Part shown: positions 1 through 11,918 of the stretch, one piece after another
Layout: every line of letters begins with the position of its first letter
Position numbering within the stretch: position 1 is the first letter of the stretch
Assembly (NCBI GenBank): GCA_023333565.1
Contig: JAJKFH010001382.1
Span: 49,694-113,693 of the forward strand
Direction of reading: 5' to 3'
DNA length: 64,000 nucleotides
Source of the DNA: Puffinus mauretanicus
Lineage: Eukaryota > Chordata > Aves > Procellariiformes > Procellariidae
Notes under the pieces: generated by a model
Databases searched by the model: none
Seen by the model: only the letters and a program-made list of their open reading frames with translations
What the model was told of the DNA's origin: nothing
Position numbers and translations under genes: made by a program

Positions 1-1424
1 TTACCCAAGTAACAACCTCAGCTGGAGAGCATTTCCACCACAAAGTAAAATCAAACCTGTCAAGTGAAAGTGTTTAAATGACAACACATCCTACTTTTGC
101 TGTTGACCTTGATCTAAAAACTCATTAAGAATTTTTGAAATAGTTGTCTTTATTTAAATAAAAAAGAAAAACCAAAACCTTCCAACCGTTGCCTGATGAA
201 TTAGAATATCGATTTGCTGTTTGGAAAAATATGTTATAATCATATGAAAGGCTCTTCTAATCATTCTTATCTAGATTGATGCAAAAGTCTCTAATCTGCA
301 GTAGCCTTTCTTTCAATGTTATATTATTCAAGTTGTTTTCAGATTAATATTTATAACCTTTATCAAGCTTTACATCTAAACAAATTTTTAATTTTTAAAC
401 TTCAAAATCTCTTGTCCTACTATTATGTCCTCTCAACAAACTGCTAGGATACAGAAGACAAATCTCGTTCTTAAAGTACAGTAGACCAGACATGAAATTC
501 AGGTACAGTTTCATTCGCTATCATTTCAATAACTAGCTTACCATATCAATTAGTTTAATGGAAAGAAAGTAGTTGTAAATTTATTGTCAATATGATGTAT
601 GTAAGGCTTTTTAAGTTAAGAGGCATTAACTGTAGAAAGGAAAAGAAGAAAAAAGATTTCCACTGCTCTAGAAAACTAGAGGAACTTCTTCAAGGTCTCA
701 GCCAACTTTTGTTTTCTCTTCCAGTGGCATACAGACATGATACACAAGGTATGATTTTCGAGGATTTTCTTTCTTAGAAATATTCCTGTGCTCTGGTAGA
801 AACTGTTACATATTTTGCTCTTTTGAATGTAAGCTCATTTAGTCAGGTGTCTACATATATTTTAATATTTACCTTTCTTTTTCATATGTTATAAGAAAAA
901 AGAATATGTAAACAGAAAAAGATACAAAGAGAATTAGGATTCCATAAAGAGGAAAAGTTTTTGTGATGAAGACTGAAGAGGTTTCTAACTGTAACGAGAT
1001 ATCTAGTCTGTGGTTATCAGGGTTGGCAAATGAGACATTCCAAAAAGTGAAAATAAAAATCTCATTCGAAGAAAAAGCAACACAGGGTAGCACAGGAAGA
1101 GATGCAAGTTTCCCAGAATATTGTATAACTTGACTGAAAATTTATTGGGTAGGATACTTGTAACAGGCTACCCTTCTATGAGGTTTGGTTGAAGTAGATC
1201 TAAGGTAATGAGTTTTGGGGGAAGCATGGAGCCAAGAAGACCTGTCTTCTGTTGTGTCTTCCAAAACTCCTGTCAGGCAAAATACTTGACTTCAGTTGCA
1301 ACTGTGGAAATTTTCAATTCTGTAGAATAAACATTTGCTGATATAAAGCCTTCTATGATAAAACAATCAGATGTAATAAGTACACATATAAATGAATATA
1401 TTCAAAGACATTTTCCCCATTAGG
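1..1424. other. AT-rich DNA, no feature recognised
   Basis: I see no gene, RNA gene or recognisable repeat here. Short open frames of 60-75 codons occur on both strands, but they have no recognisable domain and no convincing splice context. Confidence 0.6.
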
Positions 1425-1614
1425 ACAGTCAAACAATGGGACCAGTTGCCCAGAGAGGTTGTGCAGTCCCCTTCATTGGTGGCTACCCAACTAGATAAGA
1501 CCCTGAGCAATGTGGTGTGATCCAATAGCTGACTCCGCTTTGTGCAGGGGCATGGACTAGAGACCTCCTGAGGTCACTTCCAACTTGAATTATCCTATGA
1601 TTCTTTGATTCTTT
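1425..1614 (+). mobile_element. CR1 LINE 3' fragment
   Basis: This is a diverged 3' end of a CR1 retrotransposon. The piece resembling 'TTGCCCAGAGAGGTTGTG' near 1447 corresponds to the end of CR1 ORF2 (the [13 protein letters not shown] region). The element closes near 1600 with degenerate ATTCTTTG repeats, the typical CR1 tail on the plus strand. It is short, 5'-truncated and non-coding. Confidence 0.8.
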
Positions 1615-2225
1615 AAAATTCAGCTGCAACCTCCAGGTACATCTGCATGGTTTTGGTACCAGACAACACAGCTATGCCTGATTCTTGCAGACTCAACTCC
1701 ATATGTCAATATCTGACCACTTTCTTAAAGTATAACAACATAGAGTACTTCCTGACTATTGCTTCAAAATTCTTTCTCTTGCTTCTGAGTGTAAAGCCAC
1801 TGACATAAAATGGCTAGGGAGGGTACATGATTTTGATGCTTCTCAGTTTCTTTCAGTCCTTGGAAATGGAAACACAAGATAAAAGCATCCAAATTATTGT
1901 ACAACTTAACTCTGAAATAAAGTACTTCTTTCACAGAATATGTTCTTATTACCATTGCTTCAGTAATTGCTTAGAAATTAAATTTTTCATTTCTTAATTA
2001 GAGTTCATTGGGCTGACTATGACTAAAGTGTCTGTACTCCAAATCCCCACCTGGATACATCTCTGAAGATATGAAATTAAAGACTGCCAGATGCTAGTAC
2101 AAGTAAAGGTATCTTCTTCAATGTCCCAGGCTTTTTGGACAGTTCCCAAATCTTGTAAACTTACTAGCAGTAGAGGCTATCTGCCTCTTTACCTAACTCA
2201 AATTCCAGTCAATATAGCCTGTTGA
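1615..2225. other. AT-rich DNA, no feature recognised
   Basis: Nothing recognised between the CR1 tail and the next repeat. Confidence 0.5.
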
Positions 2226-2711
2226 AGAAAGCAGTTGACCTTGAACTGAAGGTCTGCAACCTATGGAGGACCCACTCCAGAGCAGGGGAAAAGTGTGAGG
2301 AGGAGGTAGTGGTAGAAAGGAACTGTTATGGACTGATCATAACCCTCTGCCATCCCCAATCCCCATCTCTCTGCACCACTCAGACCAGGAGGGCAGGGAG
2401 GGGAAGAGGTAGAAGGGTCAGGGATGAAGGAGTCAGGTTGATTCTGGGAAAAAGGGTGGAGGTTGGCGGAAGGTGTTTTAGTTTTTGCCTTTGTTTCTTA
2501 CTATCTAAATCTATTTTAAGTAGGAATGAATTAAATTATTTTTCCCCAAGTTGAGTCTGTTTTGCCCATGATGGTAATTGGTAAGTGATCTCCTTGTCTT
2601 TATCTTGATCCACAAGTTTTTTCATCTTTTCTCCCCCTGTCCTGTTGAGAAAGGGGAGTGAGAGAGCAGCTGGATGGGCAGCTGGCAGCTGGCCAAAGTC
2701 AACGAACCACA
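2226..2711 (+). mobile_element. LTR-like interspersed repeat, probable solo LTR of another avian ERV family
   Basis: The right-hand part has the architecture of the U5 end of the LTRs elsewhere in this window. It has a TTTATCTT-GATCCACAAG stretch, then a pyrimidine-rich run, then GGGGAGTGAGAGAGCAGC, and it ends near 2711 in AACCACA. The left part is purine-rich and GC-richer than the surroundings. The left boundary is uncertain and I could not find a target-site duplication, so the exact family and ends are open. Confidence 0.5.
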
Positions 2712-2744
2712 ACTCCATCACTCAATTACGAAAACACTTTTTTG

Positions 2745-2930
2745 CTTTCAGTGGTCAAACACTGAAACTTCCCAGAGAAGTTGTGGAATACCCATCCTTG
2801 GAGACATTCAAACCCTCTCTGGACACAATCCTGGACAACCAGCTCTAGTTGACCCTGCTTGAGCAGGAACATTGGAATAGAAGATCTCAAGAGGTCCCTT
2901 CTAACCTAAACAATTCTGTGATTTTGTGAA
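2745..2930 (+). mobile_element. CR1 LINE 3' fragment
   Basis: This is the plus-strand end of a CR1 element. The frame starting near 2755 contains a region like LPREVVEYPSLETF, which matches the C-terminus of CR1 ORF2 (compare [10 protein letters not shown] in the copy at 44.9 kb). It ends in CAATTCTGTGATTTTGTGA, a decayed octamer tail. Confidence 0.85.
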
Positions 2931-3940
2931 TAGTTAAATATCATAGCCAGAAATTACTGAAAATTCTTCAACAATTCTTTCTTTGGAGATGTACAGATTT
3001 TGGCTGGGATAGCTTGTGTGGTGCTAAGTTTTGGATTTATGGCCTACGTTTTGAAAGACAATAAGGGAGTAGGACACTCAGATCATATTTTTTAAAGGGT
3101 TTGGCGAATACAGTTCTCCAAAATATTTTTAGAAAATTTCAGCTCATATTTTTTGTGACGGACTTGAGAAGTCTCATTAAAGTACCAGTGATAAGACTGT
3201 TTATCTTCCTGCTTGCTCTTTGAGAAAATAGTTCTGATAAAGATGTTACAAATACTTTTCACAGATTGCTTCCACTGTGGTTGAAGGGAAAACTTGATAT
3301 GGAAGAGGAAAATCTGTCTCTACAAAGATATTATAAATACGCTCATTACATTGTAAAACATGAAAAGAGAATAAAGCTTGCACGTCTCCACATTTTGAAC
3401 AACTTATCACATTAAAAAAGATCAACAGGTGACATTGTCCAGACACTCTACTGAGACACAAATAAAGAGGAGAGAAATAGGGTTTTAGGGAGGTCTGCGT
3501 TTTGGGTTTTTTTTTTTTTGGGGAGTTGTTTTTTTTGGTGTTTTTTTTTTAACTAGAGCTTAATAAACATACATAGAACATTCAGCTGCTGTAATAAAAG
3601 CAGTTGACAAGTAATTGCAAAGGCAAAGTCCTAGGAATAATTAATCATATTTACATCTGCTTTGTTTACTAAATTCCCAGAAAATCACCTGTGAAGGTGA
3701 AACCTCACTGATTGCAGGTTTTAATTTTTTGGTGATTGTTCAAATAATTAAAACTAACTGTAAATGTAAATGAAGCATTAACATTAATATAAATTTCTCA
3801 GTTATATTTCAAGCTAATTGTTATTCAGCTAATTATGAGCTATAGCAACATTGGTGCCAATTATTGTAAGGAATTAGCACATCGGGTTAATCCTACAGAA
3901 GAGGTAATTTTTCATGAGTTCTGTTGAGTATAAGCAAAGC
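2931..3940. other. AT-rich DNA with poly-T tracts
   Basis: No gene seen. A poly-T/G-rich run lies at about 3507-3551. The stretch at about 3640-3900 is unbroken by repeats and has the mixed AT-rich texture often seen in conserved non-coding DNA, but conservation cannot be judged from one sequence. Confidence 0.4.
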
Positions 3941-4175
3941 AGTGTGTTAAGTCAGTTTTTAACACCTTCATTAATGATCTGGAAAAAACAGAAGCAGCAT
4001 GTTAATTAAAGTTATGTACACGTTTAAGCCATCAGCCTAACATTTAGAAGGAAAGTAAGGAAATAAAAGGTGACACAAACTTAAAGGAGACTGTTTCTAA
4101 TGTTAATAATCTTTTAAAACAATCCGGAGAATTAATCAAAATTCAAAACTTACTGTTGAATTGTTGAAAAGTAAC
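3941..4175 (+). mobile_element. Ancient CR1/L2-like LINE remnant (RT region)
   Basis: Translation near 3957 gives FNTFINDLEKTEAA, which resembles the stretch just before the catalytic box of CR1-type reverse transcriptases (compare [11 protein letters not shown] in the copy at 45.7 kb). The frame is soon broken and the rest is heavily decayed. The family level (CR1, L2 or L3) cannot be settled by eye. Confidence 0.45.
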
Positions 4176-4224
4176 CAGAATGAGACATAAAAAAGACCTG
4201 GCTTCATAAGATAATTCAGGGAGG

Positions 4225-4515
4225 AAGAAACTTCAGGAGCATGTCCCTGCTCAAATTAGGGTCAGCTCTGAGAGGAAACCATGCTGCACAGGGCTCTGTC
4301 CAGTCAAACCTTGCTAAACACCAAGGACAGAGATTGTACAGCCTCTCTGGGAAACCTGTTCCCATGTTTGTCTGTCCTCATAATGAAAAGATTTTTCCTT
4401 AATTCCAGTCTGAAACACTCTTTTTTCAACTTATTCCCATAGTCTCTTGTTGTCCCACTCTGCACCTCTCAAGTCCTGTGTTTCAAGTCTCTTGTCAAAT
4501 CAGCTTTGGTAGTCC
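4225..4515 (-). mobile_element. CR1 LINE 3'-region fragment
   Basis: The segment matches the 3' part of CR1 in reverse orientation. It runs through a region like 'CAGCCTCTCTGGGAAACCTG', then an AAAAGATTTTTCCTTAATTCC block and a TCTCTTGTTGTCCCACTCTG block. Corresponding blocks lie at 45000-45110 in the long copy. It is 5'-truncated, and no octamer tail is visible at the left end. Confidence 0.8.
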
Positions 4516-7500
4516 ATCAGTTGAAAGCTGAGGAAATGGGAAAGGAACATTTGTTTTTAATTAATTAATATATATACATTCAAAGTAAAAGTTTGTAATA
4601 AGTGCTAAATTGAGTTTGCTGAGTGAAGCAAGAACAGAAATGTAAGGAGAGGAAGCCAAAATGTCTTAAGGTTTCCAATTAAAATGCTTTTTCAACTTAG
4701 TTCCCAAAATAGATTATTTATGTGGGTGTGGGTGGAAAACTTAGAAAACTTGAAAGTTAAGGAAGAAGAATATGGAGTTTGGCAAGAAAGGGTCAGAAAG
4801 GACCTCCTTTGCCCAGATGTGAACAATAGCATCTCTTCTACTTCTGACAGCTCTTAGGGCTCTCCTCCTAGGAGAAGTGAAGCCTTGCTCCTCCTAGGGA
4901 AGTGCACTCTTACAGCAGGAGTAAGAAGAATGAGACATTTTAAGATCCCTCTTACATGGGGCTTTTGCCCCATGTGCTTTCTTATGTGAGGACCTACAAA
5001 GAGGACTTGGGCTTGCTATTTTGCTTTTATGGGATCTGGAAGGGCGGCTTCAAACACATCTGTGCCCTGCCTACACAGACGTAACAAAAGCCTGCAGCGT
5101 GTACAAGGACATCTGAGATTCATTTTCAAATCAAGCTAAAATGTGCTAGTCAAGGAGAAACTAAGCCTGGGCCAAGCAGGGAAAAGCTCTCTGAAGAATT
5201 AATATGCAACTCTGTCTGTCTGAAAGACACAGCAAAATCATGTATTATACTGGGAGCTAGTTTCAATGCTTACATTTATGTTGCCCACTATAGAATTAAA
5301 ATACCTTTTTTTCTTGAAAATGGAATGGAAAAATAATATGTGATAATGTAGTTAAGGAAGCATGTGTGAAAGTAGATAGAATAAAGAAAAATTGTTTGCA
5401 CAAGAAATAATTTCTTCTCTTTAGAATTCTGCCTTTGCCAAATAAACAATGATCTTTTTATTCAGTACTATCAGTCATTCGTTTCAATATGGAATGAGTT
5501 TTCTGAAAACATGTTTATAGTTAGGAGTGCTTTGCTGGCACATGATTATTGAAATAACTGATTTTTCAGCTCAATGAACAAAAGTATATGTTCAGAGAGA
5601 AGATTTTCAGATAGACATCTTTTAGATCACTTGGGAGAAAGAAAATTTGTTTCACTTTAAATAAAACCAAAGTTTTGTATTTAGAAGAGAATTCAAATAC
5701 GTCTGTCATCTGCAACAAGAAAATGAATGGTCTTTCCTCACTCCCTTCACTTGCTTGAAACCCTAGACAACTCAGTTGAAATGCCTTTCTTTTTTGTCTT
5801 CCTTTCTTTTTAGCAGATTTGTTTGAAACTAGTTTAAATGTTTATTAGTCATTCAATGTCATCAATGCACAGGTAGTTTGTAAGGCTTGTAAAGCTTGAA
5901 CCAAAAGACCATTCACTGAGACTGTTCTAGTTCAAACAGTCCTTGAGTCTGTGAGAGCCCTGAGAAAGCCCTGAATATCCCATTCTTATTCTCACAAGTT
6001 CTTTCCCTCAACAATTTTTTTTTATTAGTTTACATTTAATTATTTAAATATATCACCCAATTATTAACTTTAACCAAAGGTCCTAATTAACAGCTGTCTA
6101 CAAGCAGGATTAGGACAGTTAGCTGATGTTTGTGTTCAGATCCTTGCTCTAATGAAGAGCTGTTCTAAGGGCAACAGATCCAAAGAAAGGGACTGAGAAG
6201 GAACTGCCGTTGACCACTGCATAGGACATCATCAATCTCCGGACACCAGGCAACCAGGAGACTCACATCATGCTAAAGGAGAACCTGAGGGATGGAAAGC
6301 ACACACACTTAAGAAAATAAAGTCTTAGGTATTAGAGAGGAGGAAAAGGCCTCCATACCCATGAAGAGGGCTGAGACTCTCAGAGTTTTGTCCTTCCAGG
6401 ATTCCCATTTTGAAATGAGAAGACATGGGGAGAGGATGCCTCACAAGAGCCTGGTTCACTGGGTTCATGGGCTGCAGAGGAATCTGGCACAGTTAACATT
6501 CATCTGCCAGAAGTCAGATGACCTTCTAGTCAAAGGTCCCCCTCAAATTCAGACAAGCTAACAAAAGCTTACAAAAGAGGAAAGGAAATTATGAAAGTTT
6601 AAAAAGAAAGGAGAGAGAGGATTTTACAGCCAGATGGGAAGAAGAGGAGAAGAATTGATATTAAAAGGCCAGAGATAAATCATTACCCTCCTTACATGAT
6701 TGGTGACCATGATTTGGGAGGAAAAGGGAACTGCTACTCGGTCATTGCTTACACATTGAAATGGAAGGATAGCAAAGTAGGCAGCATCACTACTGTCTTT
6801 GTTTCCATCTTTCCTTCTAGAATGAGTCTAAAAGCCTCTTGTAGTCATGGAGGTGATGATGGCTCTGAGAGACATTGTCTTGTGACAGGAGGTAGACCTT
6901 GGTCAAGAGTCAAAGGTCCTCAGCCCCTGCTCTTGCCAGCAACAGTAGTGGCTGAACTGCTGCATCTAGCTCTAAGAATTTGTTTCATTTGCAGGGCATT
7001 GCTATTTCAGGAGACAGCAAAGGGAGGAGATCACTTCTCCCTTTTGTGATGTCAGAGCAGAGAGCTGTGAATCCCATTCGCTGCAAGCAGGTACTACCCC
7101 ATACTATGCAGAGGAGTATGACATTTCTTATAATCCTCTGGCATGCTTGTGAGCACTAGATTGTGCACTACAAGTTTGTCACAGTCTTCACGCTCTTTAA
7201 CCTGCTCATCTAGCTGACCGAGCACTCGATTTGCTCATTAAAGGTAGGCTGCTCAGCAGCCACTTCCACCTGCTTTTGCAATGAAGCAGAAAAGAGAATA
7301 CTCTGAACTGTCTCTCATCATTGGCATAGACTCAGTTGAAAGTTTTAGGTTCATGCATAAAAGAGTAGCTCCAGTGAAAGAAATCAATTATGTCTAGTCA
7401 ATAGTGTACCCTGACTCTGTCCAAAACAGGACAGCAGGACAAAGTGTGGCCATTCACCAAGGATCATCTATGTACAAGTATTACACCTTTTATTCCCCTT

Positions 7501-10500
7501 TGGCAGAAATTTTTCACTAATTCAGCCCAAATTAAATAAACTGCAAAGTTACTTCAGATTGCATTTTTTTTTCAGTAAGTACTGTATTCACATTTTTTTT
7601 CCTTAAAATACTTCTAATTGCATTTAAAAAAAAATCCCAGAACTATACAGTTGAACTGTACTAGTAAGTGTGTCGAATACGAGTGTAGCTCATGCTCTCC
7701 TAGTTACTAGAATTTATTCTTTCTCTATATATGAAACAAGCAATGCTGGTACAATGTTACTAACAGAAGTATATCTATTTTCAGTCGTTCTGCTGGAGTA
7801 TGAATGTACCTGAATAGATTGCAATATGCCAGTAGAAGTTTTGTGGAACTTCAGCGGAAGTCAGTGGATGTGGTGGGAATTTTAGCCTAAAAGGGTGTGA
7901 AAGCTGTTTGGCACACAAGTCAAATGAACAATAAATTAAACAAATTACTTACTCTTGTCTGATTTACTCATAGCTTCAGAATGACACAGGGAATTCAAAT
8001 TTAACCACTATAAGGTGAGCACTGATAAAATGGAAGGAAGGGATTACAAGCTCAAGGAAAGTTGTTCACTTTAAGGGACACTGAATATGTGAATAGTCAG
8101 GCATAAAGATTACAGGGGGCAGAGACAAGTATCTAATATATACTAATATTTTTAAAGAGAGGATCTGTAAAATATTTTTGAGAAGAAGTACTGCTATAAA
8201 GCTGAACATAAGGAAGTTCAATACGGCATGAATATTTTTCTGCAACTTAAGCCAGTTAAGGCTGTTTTGGCAAAGGGATGGATTGGATATGGCTTCTTCA
8301 GCTTTCTGTCTCAAATGTCTGATGTGTGCACTGATCAGTTTTGCCTAAATAAGGGTGTCATGACAGTGTCCATAGACATCATATATTGACCAATCCATTC
8401 AAGCTACTTTGTTTTCTGAAATTTCACTGGGAAAATTAAATAACCATTGAAAGAATAGCATCACTTCCATCAGTGACTATCTGTTGCTTAGAGTATTGGA
8501 ATTGGGTTATTCCAATGTAATTTTGTTTTTTCTTTCTTTGCAAGAGAACTATCCCAAACAATTTGCTTAGAAAGTGAAATCTTCTTATTGCATTAAATTA
8601 TCTTTCCACATTATATTGCTGTCAAAAAATGATTATATATATAAGCCATCAAACATGGCAAATTTGTTTTCATTAGGAAGTTCTTCAATAGTGTGTGTGT
8701 GTTGTTTCCTAATCTTCTTATATGTAACCTCTAGAAATTGCAGGGAGATGAGAGGCGCACAGATTGCCTGCTTGCTTTTTATTTCTTCTCCTGAGATTTC
8801 ACTACTGCTTCCAGCAAGTTTAACATAATCTTTGCGCAAAAAAATTTTCTCTTTTGTCTTACAAAGCCTTATCTATCAAGCCCATTTCAAGAGTGTGGAT
8901 ATGAACAAATATAATGATATGTATTTTGAGACATTATAAGCTATATGCAGGACAAGAATACTAATGTATCTTATAGGACCATATGGAAAACCAGTGCCAT
9001 ATTGATATTTCATATCCCAGTTACAGGACTGTTCATTGATTTTCCTAAACTCATGTACAGAATGTATTATAATCGAGAAGGACCCCAAATATAAAGAAAT
9101 TATTTTTAATTCAGTATTAGAAAATAGTATAAGAAGCAAATAAGCAAGTAGAAAGTTAAAATGACTTAATATTAAGAAAATGCACATCAATGACGTTTTA
9201 ACGTTTTCAGTGTTATTGTTTTAAAACTATATTAATGCTTATTTGTGATCTGATAAATCCTTTAATTTATACAACAATCAGAATAATAGTTGTATTTTAT
9301 GAATACAAAACAGGGTCAAAACATTTAAGAAAATATCTAAACTGATAAACATGAAAAATAATAAACATAGCTTTTCTTTTAAATATATTTTGTGAAAAAA
9401 TTTGGAGCAAAAATATTTATGGTGTGAATATGCAGGTTCTTAATCTATCCAGTTCTGAAATCTTACTGAGTTTGAATTCATATCAAATCAAATATTTTTC
9501 TTCCCTCATATGTACTATTTTTATATTATTTTTATTAGCAGATAATCTTTAAAAAGCATGCCCCTGGGGGTGGTAAAGCAAATTTACCCATTACTTTATA
9601 GTGGAGATCCTCAAGGGGACTTCAAAGATTTTCAGAACCAGTACACTGTATTTCAGAAGCCTTAGAAAATGGTTTATGTTCATATTTAAGTCTGTCTTTT
9701 TTTTTTTTTCCAAAAGGACCTTGCACACATTCTAGCTACCATTTACTCAACTCTTGACAGCTCCCTGGTTTAAAAGTATACTACAAAGAAGCACATGTAT
9801 ATTCATAAAGAATAAACTGTATTTGGACTAGGGAAAACATTTTTTATTGCATTTATATCTCTTTGTAACTTCGGGGGATTTTACTGTTCACAAAAATAAG
9901 AGATTTATAGTACAGGCTTGTTTAAGGCACAGTGCTGTGCATTAACATCTTTATACATCTCTGCAAAAGGCAATCCACTCCTGACTTACACCCCTCTGCT
10001 GTTTTAATACTGCTTGCCTACATTTTCCCTGTGCGAAGGCTGCCGGATTTGTGTTGAGTTGTGTCGTGGGTTTTGAAGTAGTGAGTCTTCCACTGAGGAC
10101 TACAATAAGATCACCAAACTAAATTCACATTTTCTTTAACCTGGAAGTAAAAGTAACGGAAGCCAAACATATTAGTCCTCTCTTTGGCTACTTCAGTGAG
10201 CAGCACCTATACTCATTTTCAAAGTGAAGACGTGACTACTGCACTTTCACACCTTCCTGAGTGTTAATCAAACCTCCTCTGAATGAAGTATCTAAAGTTG
10301 CTGCAAAAGGATGTAGGGCTTTGGAGCTTTTTTACTTTCTGTAATAAAATGGGTGTGTACATGGGAAATCTGGGATTCTGGAGACTTCATTCTTTATTTT
10401 GTTATGCCAAAAAAATCTTTATTGTTTAACTACAGTGAGATATCCTCGCCTAAGGGTGATATAAGTGCTGTGAAAAATCTTTGAGAGTAAAACTATCTGG

Positions 10501-11870
10501 AGTTGAAGGTATGGGGCAAGAGGAACTGAGAGAGTTTGGCACTTCCAGGCCCATGAAAGCTTTGACACTGAAACTTAGCTATAGTCATTGTTTCTTAATA
10601 TTTCCGTGTAATAAGGTCCAGTTTCACACCAGTTTCTATGTCCTGGTGTCCCACTTCAGCTTATGCAACACATTTGTGAAAAAATTAACTCTTCTCTTCT
10701 TTTGTAGTTATCCCTTGAGAATCTGATTTCTGATCCTACTTGATACTTGAACCACATAACCTAAAATGACAGCCAATATTTGAATAGTCCAGATGATTAA
10801 TATCAGTTAATCAGAGCTGAAAAACTTTTTCAGAATTTATAAACCATTCATACACAGATTAGAAAATTCCCTCTACTCAAAAATTCCTACAACTTAGCTA
10901 TTTTATATTCTTGCTATGTACCTTAATTTCAGTGATACACACTGAGAAGATACTTGGATAGGTGGAAAAAAACATGTGAATATTTTTTCCAGATCTGCAG
11001 CCTTTTGATATGTAGATGAAAAAACTGGAAAAGAGGTATCTATCCATGTAGTAAACTCATCATAAACTCGGGAATTCCAGCCTCCCTTTCCAATTTAAAA
11101 TATGCAGGTTAAAACTTTGTGAATGAGTTGATAGTCTCACAATGTTGCCTCATTTTCTTTTTATTTGTCTGCTCACGAAGACACTATTTAATAACCTGTT
11201 TTGAGAATGGGGTTACATTTCCTGACTCCTCTTATTTTAGAAGAACCTAAAGTAGCCAATAGCAGAGCTCTGGCTCCTTCACTCTGACTCAAACTCTCTT
11301 CTCATTTTATTTCTAGCAATGACTATAAAGCATTCTCTGACACCTTAAATTGCATCCAGTTTCATTCTCTCCAAAAACCTTAAATTTTCACTTTGTTCAT
11401 CAGAAAGTGAATCAATTATATTCATTTTACTCTGCGGTCTTATAACTCTCTCATTCCTCTTAAGATTCAGCTTTACTGGAGGGGAAGGGAGAAATCCAGT
11501 TGATTTCTCACAAATGGTTCACTTGGTTTGAAAAATGCATTGAATGTGCATTTAACAAGGTACACATTTATGGAATAAAATTTTAGTAGAAGTACATACA
11601 GCTGGCCTGTTAAGTTCCAAATGTAAAACAATTTCGATTCTATGAATTGCTTTCATTTGGGGCTCTAATTTTTTTTAATTTTTTTTTTCTGTGATCCATG
11701 GTAATGAAGAACATTAGCCCATCATACTTACTTGTTCTATTACGTTCAAATAAAGAGAGATTGTGAACACAAGATGCAGAATTTAATTAAGATACCAAAA
11801 ATATTTTTTGCTTGACTTTTAGAAAATTTACATACATCTTTTCTTATTTTATACATGCAAATGTATATCT
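4516..11870. other. AT-rich DNA, no gene recognised
   Basis: More than 7 kb without a recognisable gene or clear mobile element. Open frames up to 117 codons occur (for example 6696-7049 on the plus strand), but they have no recognised domain and look like chance frames. Poly-T runs occur near 7565, 7595 and 9698. Confidence 0.5.
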
Positions 11871-11918
11871 CTATCCCTATCCCTATCCCTATCCCTATCC
11901 CTATCCCTATCCCTACCC
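11871..11918. repeat. (CTATCC)n hexamer microsatellite, telomere-like
   Basis: Seven perfect CTATCC units are followed by one CTACCC unit. Read on the other strand the unit is ATAGGG/GGATAG, one base away from the vertebrate telomere unit TTAGGG. A minus-strand open frame runs through it and encodes alternating Gly-Ile. That frame is a by-product of the repeat. Confidence 0.95.

Noticed and set aside
6696..7049. 117-codon plus-strand frame as a gene
   Set aside because: No recognisable domain, no splice context, and composition like the surrounding DNA.
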